NCBI RefSeq assembly: GCF_024227435.1
Contig: NZ_CP100445.1
Location: 1-64,000 of the forward strand
Source of the DNA: Natrinema caseinilyticum
GTDB taxonomy: Archaea > Halobacteriota > Halobacteria > Halobacteriales > Natrialbaceae
DNA length: 64,000 nucleotides
Direction: 5' to 3'
The position numbers and the translations under genes were made by a program. Below are positions 33,300-42,399 of the stretch, piece by piece (position 1 is the stretch's first letter; every line of letters begins with the position of its first letter). The notes below the pieces were generated by a model that ran no database searches, was not told where the DNA came from, and saw only the letters and a program-made list of their open reading frames with translations.

Positions 33300-36200
33300 A
33301 TGGCACGCATCGGTATTTACACCGCGACGGAGAACGAACTCGGCTCGATCGGTCGAGCCGCGGAGCGTCTCGAGGGCATCGAACTGGTCGTCCGCTCGGA
33401 GAGCGACCTCGCGGACGAAGCCGCCGTCGAGGAGTTCGTCGAGGAATTGCGCGACGCCGCGGCAGCGATTTTCTGGCTGCACGGGGCCGAAGACAGTATG
33501 CCGGGCTACGACTACGCGAGGGATGCGCTCGCCGAAGCGGGCGTTCCGCTGATCGTCAAATCGACCGGCGACGCGTTCGCCGTCGAGGACACGACGGTCG
33601 CGCCACCACACCGCGACGTCGTTTCCGACTACCTCGAGAAGGGCGGAACGATCAACGTCGAAAATCTGTGTCGGTTCCTCGTCGCCGAGTACGAGGGCCG
33701 ACCCGTCGAGTACGACGAGCCGGTCGGGCTGCCCACGGAGGGGGTGTATCACCCCGACTATCCGGGAATCGAGTACGACGACCTGCTCGCGACGTTCGAT
33801 CCCGAGAAGCCGACGGTCGCGATCTGGTTCTACGAGTCCCACTGGACGCACGAGAACACCCGCTACGTGGACGCGCAGGTCCGGGCGCTCGAGGCACAGG
33901 GTGCGAACGCCCTTCCGATCTTCTGTAATCCGGCGACGGATACCGACGAGCAAGAAGACGCCGAGTGGGTGACTGACAACTGGCTCCTCACTGACACCGA
34001 CTACCCGATCGTCGACGCCGTCCTGTCGTCGTTCATGTTCTCCCTCTCGATGGACGAACGGGGCCGGAGTGCCAGTGACGAAGGCTCCAGCGCCGAAGAG
34101 GTCTTCCTCGACCGTCTCGGCGTCCCCGTCCTGCAGACGGTCACCACGATGCGTTCGCGGTCGCGCTACGAGTCCAGCGACACGGGCGTGATGGGCTTCG
34201 AACTCGCCCTCTCCGTGGCGCTGCCGGAGTTCGACGGAAACGTCGTCACACACCCCATCTCGGGGAAAGAGCGCACCGACGACGAGGCGGGCATCGGTTC
34301 CGCGCCGAAGCATCACTTCCCGATCGAGGATCGGATCGACCACGCGACACGGCTGGCCGTCAACTGGGCCCGACTCCGACACACGCCCAACGAGGACAAG
34401 CGGGTCGCGGTCGTCCTGCACAACTACCCCCCGAGCGACGACGGGATCGGGACCGCGTTCGGCCTCGACAGCCCCGAATCGACCGTCAACCTGCTCTCTG
34501 AACTCGAAGAGCGCGGGTACGACCTGGGCGACGAGGTGCCCGAAAGCGGGCAGTCGCTCGTCGGTCGGCTGACGGCACAGCTCACGCTCGAGGACCGCTG
34601 GGTCGCCCCGGAAGACGTCCGGGAGTTGTCGGTCGACGTGGTGTCGCCGGACGCGTACCGGCGGTGGTTCGACGCGGCGGACGAGCGGTTTCAGGAAAAC
34701 GTCGTCGAAGAGTGGGGCGATCCGCCGGACCGGCCGTTCGCGATCCCCGGCGTCGAGTTCGGCAACGTCCTCGTGACCGTCCAACCGCCGCGCGGGTTCG
34801 GGATGGACCCCTCGAAGGTCTACCACGACTCGGACCTCCAGCCCCTACACGACTATTACGCGTTCTACGGCTGGTTGCGTAACAGCTTCGAGTCCGACGC
34901 GATCGTCCACCTCGGAACCCACGGCAGCCTCGAGTGGCTCCCCGGGAAGACCGTCGGACTGAACGGCGAGAGCGCGCCCGATCAGTTGATCGACGACGTC
35001 CCGAACGTCTACCCGTACATCGTGAACAACCCCGGCGAGGGGACCCAGGCCAAGCGCCGCTCGTACGCGGCGATCGTCGACTACCTCACGCCGGTCATGC
35101 GGTCGGCGGGCACCTACGACGAACTCTCGGAGCTCGAGGAGCTCGCGAATCAGTACCGCGAGGCCGGTATGGAAGACGCTCGAACGGACGACGGCGACCA
35201 CCTCGAGACGCTGATCCGCGAGACGGTCGAGGAACTCGACCTCGCCGTCGAACTCGGGGTTTCAGGAACCATCGACGAGGAGGCCGACGTCCGTGGTCCC
35301 GACGAGGCCGGCTCGACGCTCGCCGAGGGCGACGTCGACGGCGACGACCTCGAGATCGACGACCTCGTCGAGCGAATACACGAGTATCTCACCGACGTGA
35401 AGACGACCCAGATCCGGCTCGGACTCCACACCATGTCCGAACCGCCCGAGGGCGAGCGCCTCGTGGAGTATCTCGTCGCGCTCACTCGGCTCGAGAACCC
35501 CGGCGCGCCGAGCCTGCGCGAGAGCGTGGCCGGCGCACTCGGCGTCGACTACGAGACCATGCTCGAGTCGCCCGGCGAGTACGACGACGCCCTCGGGATG
35601 ACGTACGCCGAAGCCGCGGACGCGGTCTACGAGACCAGCGTCGAGCTAATCGAGACGCTCGCGGCGCACGACTTCGACGTGCCGGCATCGGAGCGGGAAG
35701 CCGGCCCGAACGACGAGGTGAACACCAACCTGCTCGTGGTCGACCTCGAGACGATCGGCGACGGGCGAGCGAAATCCGGGGCCCACGACGACCTTCGGGA
35801 GGCGCTCGCGTTCGTTTGTGATGAAGCAAAGCCGCGCGTTCAGGGGGCCGAGGACGAGATTCCACGAACCGCTGACGCGCTTTCGGGAGCGTACGTCCCA
35901 CCCGGAGGCTCGGGTGCGCCGACCCGCGGCGGCGTCGATCTGCTGCCGACCGCGCGGAACTTCTACACCCTCGATCCGCGGAAGGTTCCGGCGAAAGCCG
36001 CCTGGCAGGTCGGCAGCGAGGTGGCCGAGGGCGTCCTCGAGCGCCATCGCTCCGAGAACGGGGCGTATCCCGAAGAGATCGGTGTGGTAGCGTGGGGAAC
36101 CCCCACCGTCCGCACCCGCGGTGAGACGATCGCCCAGGTGCTCGCGATGATGGGCGTCGAACCGCAGTGGACCGACGCCGGCCGGATCGACGACGTCGAA

Positions 36201-37190
36201 CCGATTCCCCTCGAGACCCTCGGGCGGCCGAGAATCGACGTGACGACGCGCGTTTCCGGGCTCTTTCGGGACGCCTTCCCGGCTGTCGCGGGGGTGATCC
36301 ACGACGCCGTCGACGCGGTCGTCGATCTCGACGAACCGCTCGAGATGAACTACGTGAAGAAACACGTCGAGGAGGACCGGGCCGAACTCGAGGCCGCAGA
36401 CGGACTCGACGAATCGGACGCCAGAAAAGCGGCGAAACACCGCGTCTTCACGACCCGGCCCGGCGGCTACGGCGCCGGGACTAACAAGGCCGTCGACGAG
36501 GGCAACTGGGACGACCGGTCCGATCTCGCAAGCGTCTACGTCCAGTGGGGCGGCTACGCGATGGGCTCGAGAGGACGCGTCTCCGACGCCCACGACGCGT
36601 TCGAACGGCGGCTCTCGAGCGTCGACGCGACCGTCAAACTCGAGGACACGATGGAACAGGACGAGTTCGACTCGTCGGACTGGTACGCCTTCCACGGCGG
36701 ATTCATCTCGGCCGTCTCCGAAATCTCGGGCGAGGAACCCGCCTCGTACGTCGGCGACTCTTCGGACCCCGACAACGTTTCGGTCTATACGAACGAAGAG
36801 AAGGTCCGCAAAGCCATGCGTGCGCGCGTTCTCAACCCCGACTGGCTCGAGTCGATGGAGGACCACGGCTACAAGGGCGCCGGCGATCTCTCGACGACCG
36901 TCGACGTGACGCTGGGCTGGGACGCGACGACCGGCGTCGTCAGCGACATCCTCTGGGCGGAGGTCGCCGAGAAGTTCGCCTTCGACGACGATCGACAGGA
37001 GTGGATGCGCGAGGTGAATCCGTGGGCGCTCGAGTCCATCACGGACACCCTGCTCGAGGCGATCGAGCGCGATCTCTGGGACGCCGACGACGGGACGATC
37101 GACCGCCTTCGCGATCTGAACCTCGAGGTCGACGGCGACCTCGAGGGGCGGACGACCAACGAGGCCGTGGGGGTAGCAAACGATGACTGA
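33300..37190 (+). CDS. cobN: Cobaltochelatase subunit CobN
   Basis: Large porphyrin-binding subunit of the ATP-dependent cobalt chelatase; 1296 residues, the normal size. CobN/BchH landmarks: MPGYDYARDALAEAGVPLIV, WFYESHWTHENTRYVDAQVR, GFELALSVALPEFDGNVVTH, the metal-site region HLGTHGSLEWLPGKTVGLNG, the DVKTTQIRLGLHTMSEPPEG linker, RNFYTLDPRKVPAKAAWQVG, the GVVAWGTPTVRTRGETIAQV segment and VYVQWGGYAMGSRGRVSDAH. Normally it inserts cobalt into hydrogenobyrinic acid a,c-diamide (late, aerobic route). It is combined here with the divergent ChlID gene and followed by cbiC, cbiE. Confidence 0.97.
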   Translation: MARIGIYTATENELGSIGRAAERLEGIELVVRSESDLADEAAVEEFVEELRDAAAAIFWLHGAEDSMPGYDYARDALAEAGVPLIVKSTGDAFAVEDTTVAPPHRDVVSDYLEKGGTINVENLCRFLVAEYEGRPVEYDEPVGLPTEGVYHPDYPGIEYDDLLATFDPEKPTVAIWFYESHWTHENTRYVDAQVRALEAQGANALPIFCNPATDTDEQEDAEWVTDNWLLTDTDYPIVDAVLSSFMFSLSMDERGRSASDEGSSAEEVFLDRLGVPVLQTVTTMRSRSRYESSDTGVMGFELALSVALPEFDGNVVTHPISGKERTDDEAGIGSAPKHHFPIEDRIDHATRLAVNWARLRHTPNEDKRVAVVLHNYPPSDDGIGTAFGLDSPESTVNLLSELEERGYDLGDEVPESGQSLVGRLTAQLTLEDRWVAPEDVRELSVDVVSPDAYRRWFDAADERFQENVVEEWGDPPDRPFAIPGVEFGNVLVTVQPPRGFGMDPSKVYHDSDLQPLHDYYAFYGWLRNSFESDAIVHLGTHGSLEWLPGKTVGLNGESAPDQLIDDVPNVYPYIVNNPGEGTQAKRRSYAAIVDYLTPVMRSAGTYDELSELEELANQYREAGMEDARTDDGDHLETLIRETVEELDLAVELGVSGTIDEEADVRGPDEAGSTLAEGDVDGDDLEIDDLVERIHEYLTDVKTTQIRLGLHTMSEPPEGERLVEYLVALTRLENPGAPSLRESVAGALGVDYETMLESPGEYDDALGMTYAEAADAVYETSVELIETLAAHDFDVPASEREAGPNDEVNTNLLVVDLETIGDGRAKSGAHDDLREALAFVCDEAKPRVQGAEDEIPRTADALSGAYVPPGGSGAPTRGGVDLLPTARNFYTLDPRKVPAKAAWQVGSEVAEGVLERHRSENGAYPEEIGVVAWGTPTVRTRGETIAQVLAMMGVEPQWTDAGRIDDVEPIPLETLGRPRIDVTTRVSGLFRDAFPAVAGVIHDAVDAVVDLDEPLEMNYVKKHVEEDRAELEAADGLDESDARKAAKHRVFTTRPGGYGAGTNKAVDEGNWDDRSDLASVYVQWGGYAMGSRGRVSDAHDAFERRLSSVDATVKLEDTMEQDEFDSSDWYAFHGGFISAVSEISGEEPASYVGDSSDPDNVSVYTNEEKVRKAMRARVLNPDWLESMEDHGYKGAGDLSTTVDVTLGWDATTGVVSDILWAEVAEKFAFDDDRQEWMREVNPWALESITDTLLEAIERDLWDADDGTIDRLRDLNLEVDGDLEGRTTNEAVGVANDD

Positions 37191-37254
37191 CGGCGGCGCG
37201 GCGGCGGTCGACCGTCTTCGGCCGGCAGCCGATACTCGCGGAACGTGATCCACG

Positions 37255-38004
37255 ATGAGCGACAGCCAGGAGTTCGAGACGGAGTACGCGGATCTGGGCG
37301 CAACGACACGGAACGCGATGGACATCGCACAGACGAGCATGGATATCGTCCGGCAGTTCACCCCGGACGAGACGCTGGCCGATCGGATCCGACAGAAGTC
37401 GGTCCACTCGATGGGCGATATCGAGTTCCAGCACCTACTCGCGTTCACCGGGTGTGACGAGGTCGGCGACGACGCGGACGCGCCCGTTCGAGCCGGCGCG
37501 CGGGCCGTGCTCGAGGAGGCACCCATCGTCACGGACATCACGATGGTGAAAGCCGGTGTCACGGGCCGGGGTCACGACTGCGAGGTCTCGAAGGCGATCG
37601 GTCACGGGAAGGAACTCGCCGAAGAAACGGGGATGACCCGGACCGCCGCGTCGATGCTCGAACTCGACGAGGCCGACGCCTTCGAGGGCGCGATCGTCAC
37701 GATCGGGAACGCGCCGACGGCGGCGCTGGCGCTCGCCGACTGCATCGAGCAGGGGACGCGGCCGGCGGTCGTGGTCGCAACCCCCGTCGGCTTCGTCAAG
37801 GCCGAGGAGAGCCGCGAGCGCATCCGCGCCGTCAGCGAGGAGTACGGCGTGCCGGCGATCACGCACGTCGGCCGCCGCGGCGGGAGCGGGCTGGCCGCCG
37901 CGCTGACGAACGAACTGATCCACGTCGCGACGGACGTCCGGACCGACGGCCTCGAGTTGGGCCTCGACGCCGAGACGCGAGCCGAAACCGGCGAGAACCG
38001 ATGA
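37255..38004 (+). CDS. cbiC: Cobalt-precorrin-8 methylmutase CbiC
   Basis: Moves the methyl group from C11 to C12 to give cobyrinate. 249 residues; family pattern visible in TRNAMDIAQTSMDIVRQFTP, SVHSMGDIEFQHLLAFTGCD, VTDITMVKAGVTGRGHDCEV, IVTIGNAPTAALALADCIEQ, and VVVATPVGFVKAEESRERIR. The His of HSMGD and Arg in TGRGHD are consistent with the catalytic pocket. The C-terminal extension (about 225-249) is acidic. ATGA overlap with cbiE couples translation. Confidence 0.95.
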   Translation: MSDSQEFETEYADLGATTRNAMDIAQTSMDIVRQFTPDETLADRIRQKSVHSMGDIEFQHLLAFTGCDEVGDDADAPVRAGARAVLEEAPIVTDITMVKAGVTGRGHDCEVSKAIGHGKELAEETGMTRTAASMLELDEADAFEGAIVTIGNAPTAALALADCIEQGTRPAVVVATPVGFVKAEESRERIRAVSEEYGVPAITHVGRRGGSGLAAALTNELIHVATDVRTDGLELGLDAETRAETGENR

Positions 38005-38834
38005 GCGGGGACTACGACCTCGACGCGGGACCGGATCCGGCGAGATTCGCCGCGGGTGGTGCTGAGCCGGATATAAACGAGGAGATGGCGGACCCGGTCT
38101 ACGCCGTCGGCGTCGGTCCCGGGAACCCGGAGTACCTCACACCGCGTGGAGAGCGAGCGATCGGTGAGGCGGACGTCGTCGTCGGCTTTGCGACCGTCGT
38201 CGAGTTCGTCGCGGAGAAGACGGACGCCGACCTCCTGACCTGCGGGTACGAGGACGAAGCCGCGACACTCGAGGAGTTCGCCGACCGCGTCGCGGCCGGC
38301 GAGTCCGGGACCGCCGTCGCGATGGGCGATCCCAACCACTCCGGCTATCAGTTCGTCGGAAAGGTACAGGACGCCGTCGAACGCGCTTCCAGGAACCCCG
38401 ATTCGCACGCCCATCGGGACGCCGTCGAACGCGGGGAGTCCGACGTTCCGGTTCGTATCGTTCCCGGCATCTCGTCGCTCCAGGTCGCCGCGAGCCGCGC
38501 CCGAACGCCGATGGAGGACGCGGAGTTCGTGACGCTCCACAAAAGCGGCGACCTCGAGTCCGACATGGACCGACTCGCGGCCGCGGTTCACGATCGGCAT
38601 CTGCTCGTGCTTCCGCGGCCCTACGATCGGATGCCCGCCGATATCGCCGCCTCTCTGCTCGAGCAGGGCGCCGAACCGACGCTCGAGGCGCTCGTCCTCG
38701 AGCGATTGACCCACGACGACGAGGAAATCCATCGGTTCACGCTCGCGGAGCTGTCGGAATTCGCCGGGGGGAGCGGACGAGACGACACGCCGTTTTCCGA
38801 TCTGGTCGTGCTCGCGGTTCGCCAGCCGGTGTAG
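38001..38834 (+). CDS. cbiE: Cobalt-precorrin-7 (C5)-methyltransferase CbiE
   Basis: SAM-dependent tetrapyrrole methylase acting at C5. 277 residues: YAVGVGPGNPEYLTPRGERA (the GxGPGxxxLLT-type start of the fold), VAMGDPNHSGYQFVGKVQDA, RIVPGISSLQVAASRARTPM (PGISS, usual for CbiE), HLLVLPRPYDRMPADIAASL. It partners CbiT, encoded separately at 42618 as in other archaea, and carries a non-conserved 30-residue N-terminal extension. Confidence 0.93.
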   Translation: MSGDYDLDAGPDPARFAAGGAEPDINEEMADPVYAVGVGPGNPEYLTPRGERAIGEADVVVGFATVVEFVAEKTDADLLTCGYEDEAATLEEFADRVAAGESGTAVAMGDPNHSGYQFVGKVQDAVERASRNPDSHAHRDAVERGESDVPVRIVPGISSLQVAASRARTPMEDAEFVTLHKSGDLESDMDRLAAAVHDRHLLVLPRPYDRMPADIAASLLEQGAEPTLEALVLERLTHDDEEIHRFTLAELSEFAGGSGRDDTPFSDLVVLAVRQPV

Positions 38835-38919
38835 TCGGTCGTCGAACCGGAGAGAGTACGACGGCCCTGCTCTCTTCCGGGTCGCCGTCAGACGACTCCG
38901 TTCGAGCCCCACCATCGAG

Positions 38920-39060
38920 ATGAGCGAAGACCTCCGCGAGGAAATCGACGGCCACCTCGCGGACGGCGAGCGCCGCGAGGAGTTCATCGCCGAACTCGTC
39001 CACCACTACGAGGCCGGAGGCAACTTCGCGTGGGAGGGAGACGGCGGCCCGCCGTCGCGA
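38920..39060 (+). pseudogene. Remnant of a small haloarchaeal protein
   Basis: MSEDLREEIDGHLADGERRE then EFIAELVHHYEAGGNF and EGDGGPP looks like a complete-type short haloarchaeal protein (about 45 residues, helical, ending near GPP). Here it has no stop and its frame runs through non-protein-like sequence and an element scar into the NikR gene. It is most likely broken at its 3' end. Confidence 0.45.
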
Positions 39061-39251
39061 TGGTCTCGTCGCGGGTCATTTCCCCGGCCACCTGGTCGAG
39101 TCGGTCGCGAGCCCGTGATCCGGCTCCACTCCGGGGACGGCACCGAGTGCGACCGCGCCGAGGAGGACACTGACCGATTCGCTCGGTACCACTGCTCTCC
39201 GAGAGACAGCGCAGGCCACTCGCGGAGGAGTTGTTACACAGATTCGAGGAG
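39061..39251. other. Spacer before element scar
   Basis: About 190 bases without recognisable gene; open in frame with both neighbours but of arginine-rich shadow composition. Confidence 0.3.
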
Positions 39252-39283
39252 AAAGCCCACGACTTCAGTCGTGGGGGTAGTCA
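39252..39283 (+). repeat. IS200/IS605-type (TnpB element) end scar
   Basis: Plus strand AAAGCCCACGACTTCAGTCG then TGGGGGTAGTCA: the same AA-hairpin-GGGGG-GTCA layout as the scars at 7201 and 12701 and the live element at 58291. No transposase beside it. Confidence 0.6.
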
Positions 39284-39345
39284 CTATCGAAACGGGGGAG
39301 AGCACGATGCAGAGGACGTTTGCCTCGTCGGGACGAGGTGCGGGT

Positions 39346-39741
39346 ATGCGAACGAGTTTCAACATTCCCGACGAAATCGTCGAGGAATTCGACCGGGTGT
39401 GGCAGGAGCAAGGGATCGAGAACAGATCACGTGCTGCCAGAGAGGCGATGCTCGAGTACATCGAATCACACACCAAACTCGAGGAGACGAGCGGCGAAGT
39501 CATCGCGCTCGTCGGGTTCGACTATCGCCACCACGAGGTGATCGGTGCCCTCCACGCCGTCCAGCACGACTATCAAGACGTGATCCAGAACACGAGCCAC
39601 ACGCACCAGGGCGAGTGGTGTTTGGAGTCTCTCTTCTGTCGGGGGCCGGCCGAACAGGTGCGCGAACTCACCTATCGTCTCCGCGATTTCGACGGTGTCC
39701 GGCGGGTCAAAGTCATGGTCATTCGCGAGAGTACCGAGTAG
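39346..39741 (+). CDS. nikR: NikR-type ribbon-helix-helix metal-responsive regulator
   Basis: 131 residues. N-terminal ribbon-helix-helix MRTSFNIPDEIVEEFDRVWQ and NRSRAAREAMLEYIESHTKL; C-terminal ACT-like metal domain with the nickel-site region GFDYRHHEVIGALHAVQHDY, NTSHTHQGEWCLESLFCRGP (His, His, His, Cys in NikR order), ending VRRVKVMVIREST. The first strand starts RTSFNIPDE, as NikR does, so ATG 39346 is preferred; ATG 39307 is an in-frame alternative. Its place between cbiE and cbiA suggests it controls cobalt/nickel uptake or this B12 locus, by inference. Confidence 0.88.
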   Translation: MRTSFNIPDEIVEEFDRVWQEQGIENRSRAAREAMLEYIESHTKLEETSGEVIALVGFDYRHHEVIGALHAVQHDYQDVIQNTSHTHQGEWCLESLFCRGPAEQVRELTYRLRDFDGVRRVKVMVIRESTE

Positions 39742-39794
39742 CTGAACCGGTCAGTTACCGTCGCTCGCTTCGTACGGCCCACCACCGTCGCTCG

Positions 39795-39962
39795 CTACTC
39801 GTCGCCCTCGTATTCGCGAAGCACCGTCGACACGGTATTCGAGACTTCCTCGAGTGCGACGTCGTTGGTCTTCCTGAGGTCGCCCTCCTCTCGAGCGGCA
39901 CTCAGGTGGCGAAGCGCCTTCTGAAGTTCGCGTTCGGTCTCGGTTCGGTGGTCACCGCTCAT
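39795..39962 (-). CDS. Small acidic helical protein (55 residues)
   Basis: Reads MSGDHRTETERELQKALRHL, then SAAREEGDLRKTNDVALEEV and SNTVSTVLREYEGDE, stop TAG. Halophilic acidic composition and amphipathic helices throughout make it a credible small gene. It is opposite in direction to nikR and cbiA. No family recognised. Confidence 0.6.
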   Translation of the reverse strand: MSGDHRTETERELQKALRHLSAAREEGDLRKTNDVALEEVSNTVSTVLREYEGDE

Positions 39963-40127
39963 GGTTCGAGGGAGCGGTCGTAACCGACTCAGGCGGTTAA
40001 ACTCGTCGGTAGTGCGAACTGTTCACACCGTTCGTCGGCGGCCGAAGGCGCGCGTCGCAGTCGACGGAAACAGCCGAAGGCGGGTGCACCATCTCGTCGC
40101 GCGTCGGAGCGATCTCCGATGGGTTCA

Positions 40128-40148
40128 AGTACAATTGTACTAATACAA
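40128..40148. promoter_or_regulatory. Palindromic operator candidate upstream of cbiA
   Basis: AGTACAATTGTACT (40128-40141) is a perfect 14-base palindrome. It overlaps CTAATACAA (40140-40148), which resembles sequences before cobN (TTAATACAA) and cbiT (TTACTACAA). Likely promoter plus operator of the cbiA transcript. Confidence 0.55.
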
Positions 40149-40156
40149 ATAAAGCA

Positions 40157-40234
40157 ATGGTAAAACTCCCGCAGTCCACGGTGCGTGACCGACCGATGGA
40201 GGCGACGGCCCTCGGCCCGGAACGGGGACGATGA
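40157..40234 (+). CDS. Possible 25-residue leader peptide overlapping cbiA start
   Basis: ATG at 40157 opens a 25-codon frame (MVKLPQSTVRDRPMEATALG, then PERGR) whose TGA at 40232-40234 overlaps the cbiA ATG at 40231. The first ATG lies just after the palindromic promoter region, so ribosomes starting here would hand over to cbiA. It may instead be merely the 5' leader; no conservation test was possible. Confidence 0.3.
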   Translation: MVKLPQSTVRDRPMEATALGPERGR

Positions 40235-41544
40235 AAGGGATCGTCCTCGGCGGTGTCAGCTCCGGCGTCGGAAAGACGGTCGCGGCGCTGTCGGTGATCC
40301 GAGCGCTCGAGTCGGCCGGGTACGCGGTCCAACCGGCCAAGGCGGGACCGGACTTCATCGATCCGAGCCACCACGAGGCGGTCGCGGGTCGCCCCTCCCG
40401 GACGCTCGATTGCTGGCTCGAGGGGAAAGACGGGCTTCGACGGAACTACCACCGCGGCGAAGGCGACGTCTGCGTCGTCGAGGGTGTGATGGGGTTGTAC
40501 GATGGCGACTGCTCGAGTACCGCTCTGGTCGCGGAGGCCCTCGAATTGCCGGTGGTCCTCGTCGTCGACGCGAACGCGGGCATGGAGAGCGTCGCGGCGA
40601 CGGCGCTCGGGTTTCGCGAGTACGCCGAGACGATCGGTCGCGATATCGACGTCGCCGGCATCGTCGCCCAGCGCGCACACGGCGGACGCCACGAACGGGG
40701 AATCCGTGACGCCTTGCCCGACGATCTCGAGTACTTCGGTCGCATTCCTCCCTCGAGCGACCTCGAGATACCCGATCGACATCTCGGCCTCGAGATGGGG
40801 GCCGAAGCCGCGCTGCCGACTGACGCGCTTCGGGCGGCCGCCGACTCCCTCCGGATCGAGCGACTGGCGGCCGTCGGGAGCGAGCCGCCGGCCCCCGAGA
40901 CGCCGATCGAGCCCGCCGAGTCGGTCGACGCCACGGTCGCCGTCGCCAGCGACGGGGCCTTCTGCTTTCGGTATCCGGCGACGATCGACCGTTTCCGGGA
41001 GCGGGCGGAGGTGATCTCGTTCTCGCCAGTTGCGGGCGATCCCGTCCCCGACTGCGACGCTGTCTATCTTCCCGGTGGGTATCCCGAACTCCACGCCGAC
41101 GAACTCGAATCGGCCGGCACCCTCACGGAACTGGGCGACCGCGCTGCCGAGGGGCTCCCCGTCCTCGGCGAGTGCGGCGGACTGATGGCGATGAGCCGAT
41201 CGCTGACCACGACCGACGGCGAACGCCACGCCATGGCCGGCATCCTTCCGTCGGACGTGCGGATGCACGATCGGTATCAGGCGCTGGATCACGTCGAACT
41301 CGAGGCGATCGGGAGAACGCTGACGGCGAACGCCGGCGAGCGGATTCGAGGCCACGAGTTCCACTACTCGAGCGCCGCGGTCGACGACGACGCCCGGTTC
41401 GCATTCGAGACGGTCCGCGGCGACGGCATCGACGGCGACCACGACGGCCTGACCGAGTACCTGTCGCTCGGCACGTACGTCCACGTCCACCCCGAGAGCG
41501 GGGCGTTCGACCGGTTCCTCGAGCGCGTCGCGACGGCGAACTGA
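40231..41544 (+). CDS. cbiA: Cobyrinate a,c-diamide synthase CbiA
   Basis: Amidates the a and c side chains of cobyrinate using glutamine and ATP. 437 residues: P-loop GGVSSGVGKTVAALSVIRAL at 6-25, KAGPDFIDPSHHEAVAGRPS, VEGVMGLYDG, then a class I glutamine amidotransferase domain with PGGYPELHADEL, nucleophile Cys in VLGECGGLMAMS, and His in GHEFHYSS. The start overlaps a short upstream frame. It probably has its own promoter (40128-40148). Confidence 0.95.
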   Translation: MKGIVLGGVSSGVGKTVAALSVIRALESAGYAVQPAKAGPDFIDPSHHEAVAGRPSRTLDCWLEGKDGLRRNYHRGEGDVCVVEGVMGLYDGDCSSTALVAEALELPVVLVVDANAGMESVAATALGFREYAETIGRDIDVAGIVAQRAHGGRHERGIRDALPDDLEYFGRIPPSSDLEIPDRHLGLEMGAEAALPTDALRAAADSLRIERLAAVGSEPPAPETPIEPAESVDATVAVASDGAFCFRYPATIDRFRERAEVISFSPVAGDPVPDCDAVYLPGGYPELHADELESAGTLTELGDRAAEGLPVLGECGGLMAMSRSLTTTDGERHAMAGILPSDVRMHDRYQALDHVELEAIGRTLTANAGERIRGHEFHYSSAAVDDDARFAFETVRGDGIDGDHDGLTEYLSLGTYVHVHPESGAFDRFLERVATAN

Positions 41545-41616
41545 CGCTCGCGCGGTCATTCACGGATTCTGAAACCGAGTCAAGTAGTTAACACGAACGA
41601 TCGCGTACGAGCTAGT

Positions 41617-42399
41617 ATGGCCGAAACCGTTCACCGACTCGAACCCCTGGAGCGCAAGCCGCTTTCCGACCGCACCTGTCTCGTCACCGGTTCCTCACGC
41701 GGGATCGGTCGCGAAATCGCGTTCGAACTCGCCCGCTGTGGTGCCGACGTGGTGGTCAACTACCGCTCGTCCGAGGACCGTGCGCTCGAGGTGACCGAAA
41801 CCATCGAGGAAAACGGCGAGACGGCGATCCCGGTGCAGGCTGACATCTCCGAGCCGGCGCAGGTCGAGCGGATGGCCGAGGACGTCCACGACGAACTCGG
41901 CGGGATCGACGTGCTGGTCAACAACGCGGGAATCACCGTCGATCGAACGTTCGAGGACATGACGTACGAAGACTGGACGGCCGTCATCGACGTCAATCTG
42001 AACGGGACCTTCAACTGCACGAAGGCGTTCTACGAGGACGTCAAAACGTCGAACCACGGCAGGCTGATCAACATCTCGAGCGTCGTCGGCCAGCAGGGCA
42101 ACTACGGCCAGGCGAATTACGCGACCTCGAAGGGCGGACTGTTCGCCTTCACCCGGACGTTGGCGCTGGAACTCGCCAGCCACGGTTCGACGGCCAACTG
42201 CGTCGCGCCCGGTTTCACCGAGACGGACATGCTCGAGAAGGTGCCCGATCGGGTCCAGAACAAGATTCGAGCGGACATCCCGCTTGACCGGTTCGCCGAA
42301 CCGTCGGACATCGTCGGGATGATCCGGTTTCTCGCCAGCGATCAGGCGGAGTACATGACCGGGCAGGTGCTCGGCATCAACGGCGGCATGGAGTGGTAG
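41617..42399 (+). CDS. fabG: SDR-family 3-oxoacyl-ACP/acetoacetyl-CoA reductase (FabG/PhaB-like)
   Basis: NADPH-dependent short-chain reductase, 260 residues. Cofactor loop TGSSRGIG, VNNAGITVDR, catalytic Ser/Tyr/Lys in NISSVVGQQGNYGQANYATS KG (split: NISSVVGQQG, YATSKG), PGFTETDM, and the family end GINGGMEW. The sequence resembles FabG/PhaB enzymes that haloarchaea use for PHA precursor synthesis; the PhaJ-like MaoC protein in this window could act in the same pathway. It separates cbiA from the cbiT operon without obvious functional link. Confidence 0.93.
   Translation: MAETVHRLEPLERKPLSDRTCLVTGSSRGIGREIAFELARCGADVVVNYRSSEDRALEVTETIEENGETAIPVQADISEPAQVERMAEDVHDELGGIDVLVNNAGITVDRTFEDMTYEDWTAVIDVNLNGTFNCTKAFYEDVKTSNHGRLINISSVVGQQGNYGQANYATSKGGLFAFTRTLALELASHGSTANCVAPGFTETDMLEKVPDRVQNKIRADIPLDRFAEPSDIVGMIRFLASDQAEYMTGQVLGINGGMEW

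Noticed and set aside
37183-37248. 22-codon frame overlapping the cobN stop
   Set aside because: Too short, low complexity (GGAAAA-like), no evidence of translation.
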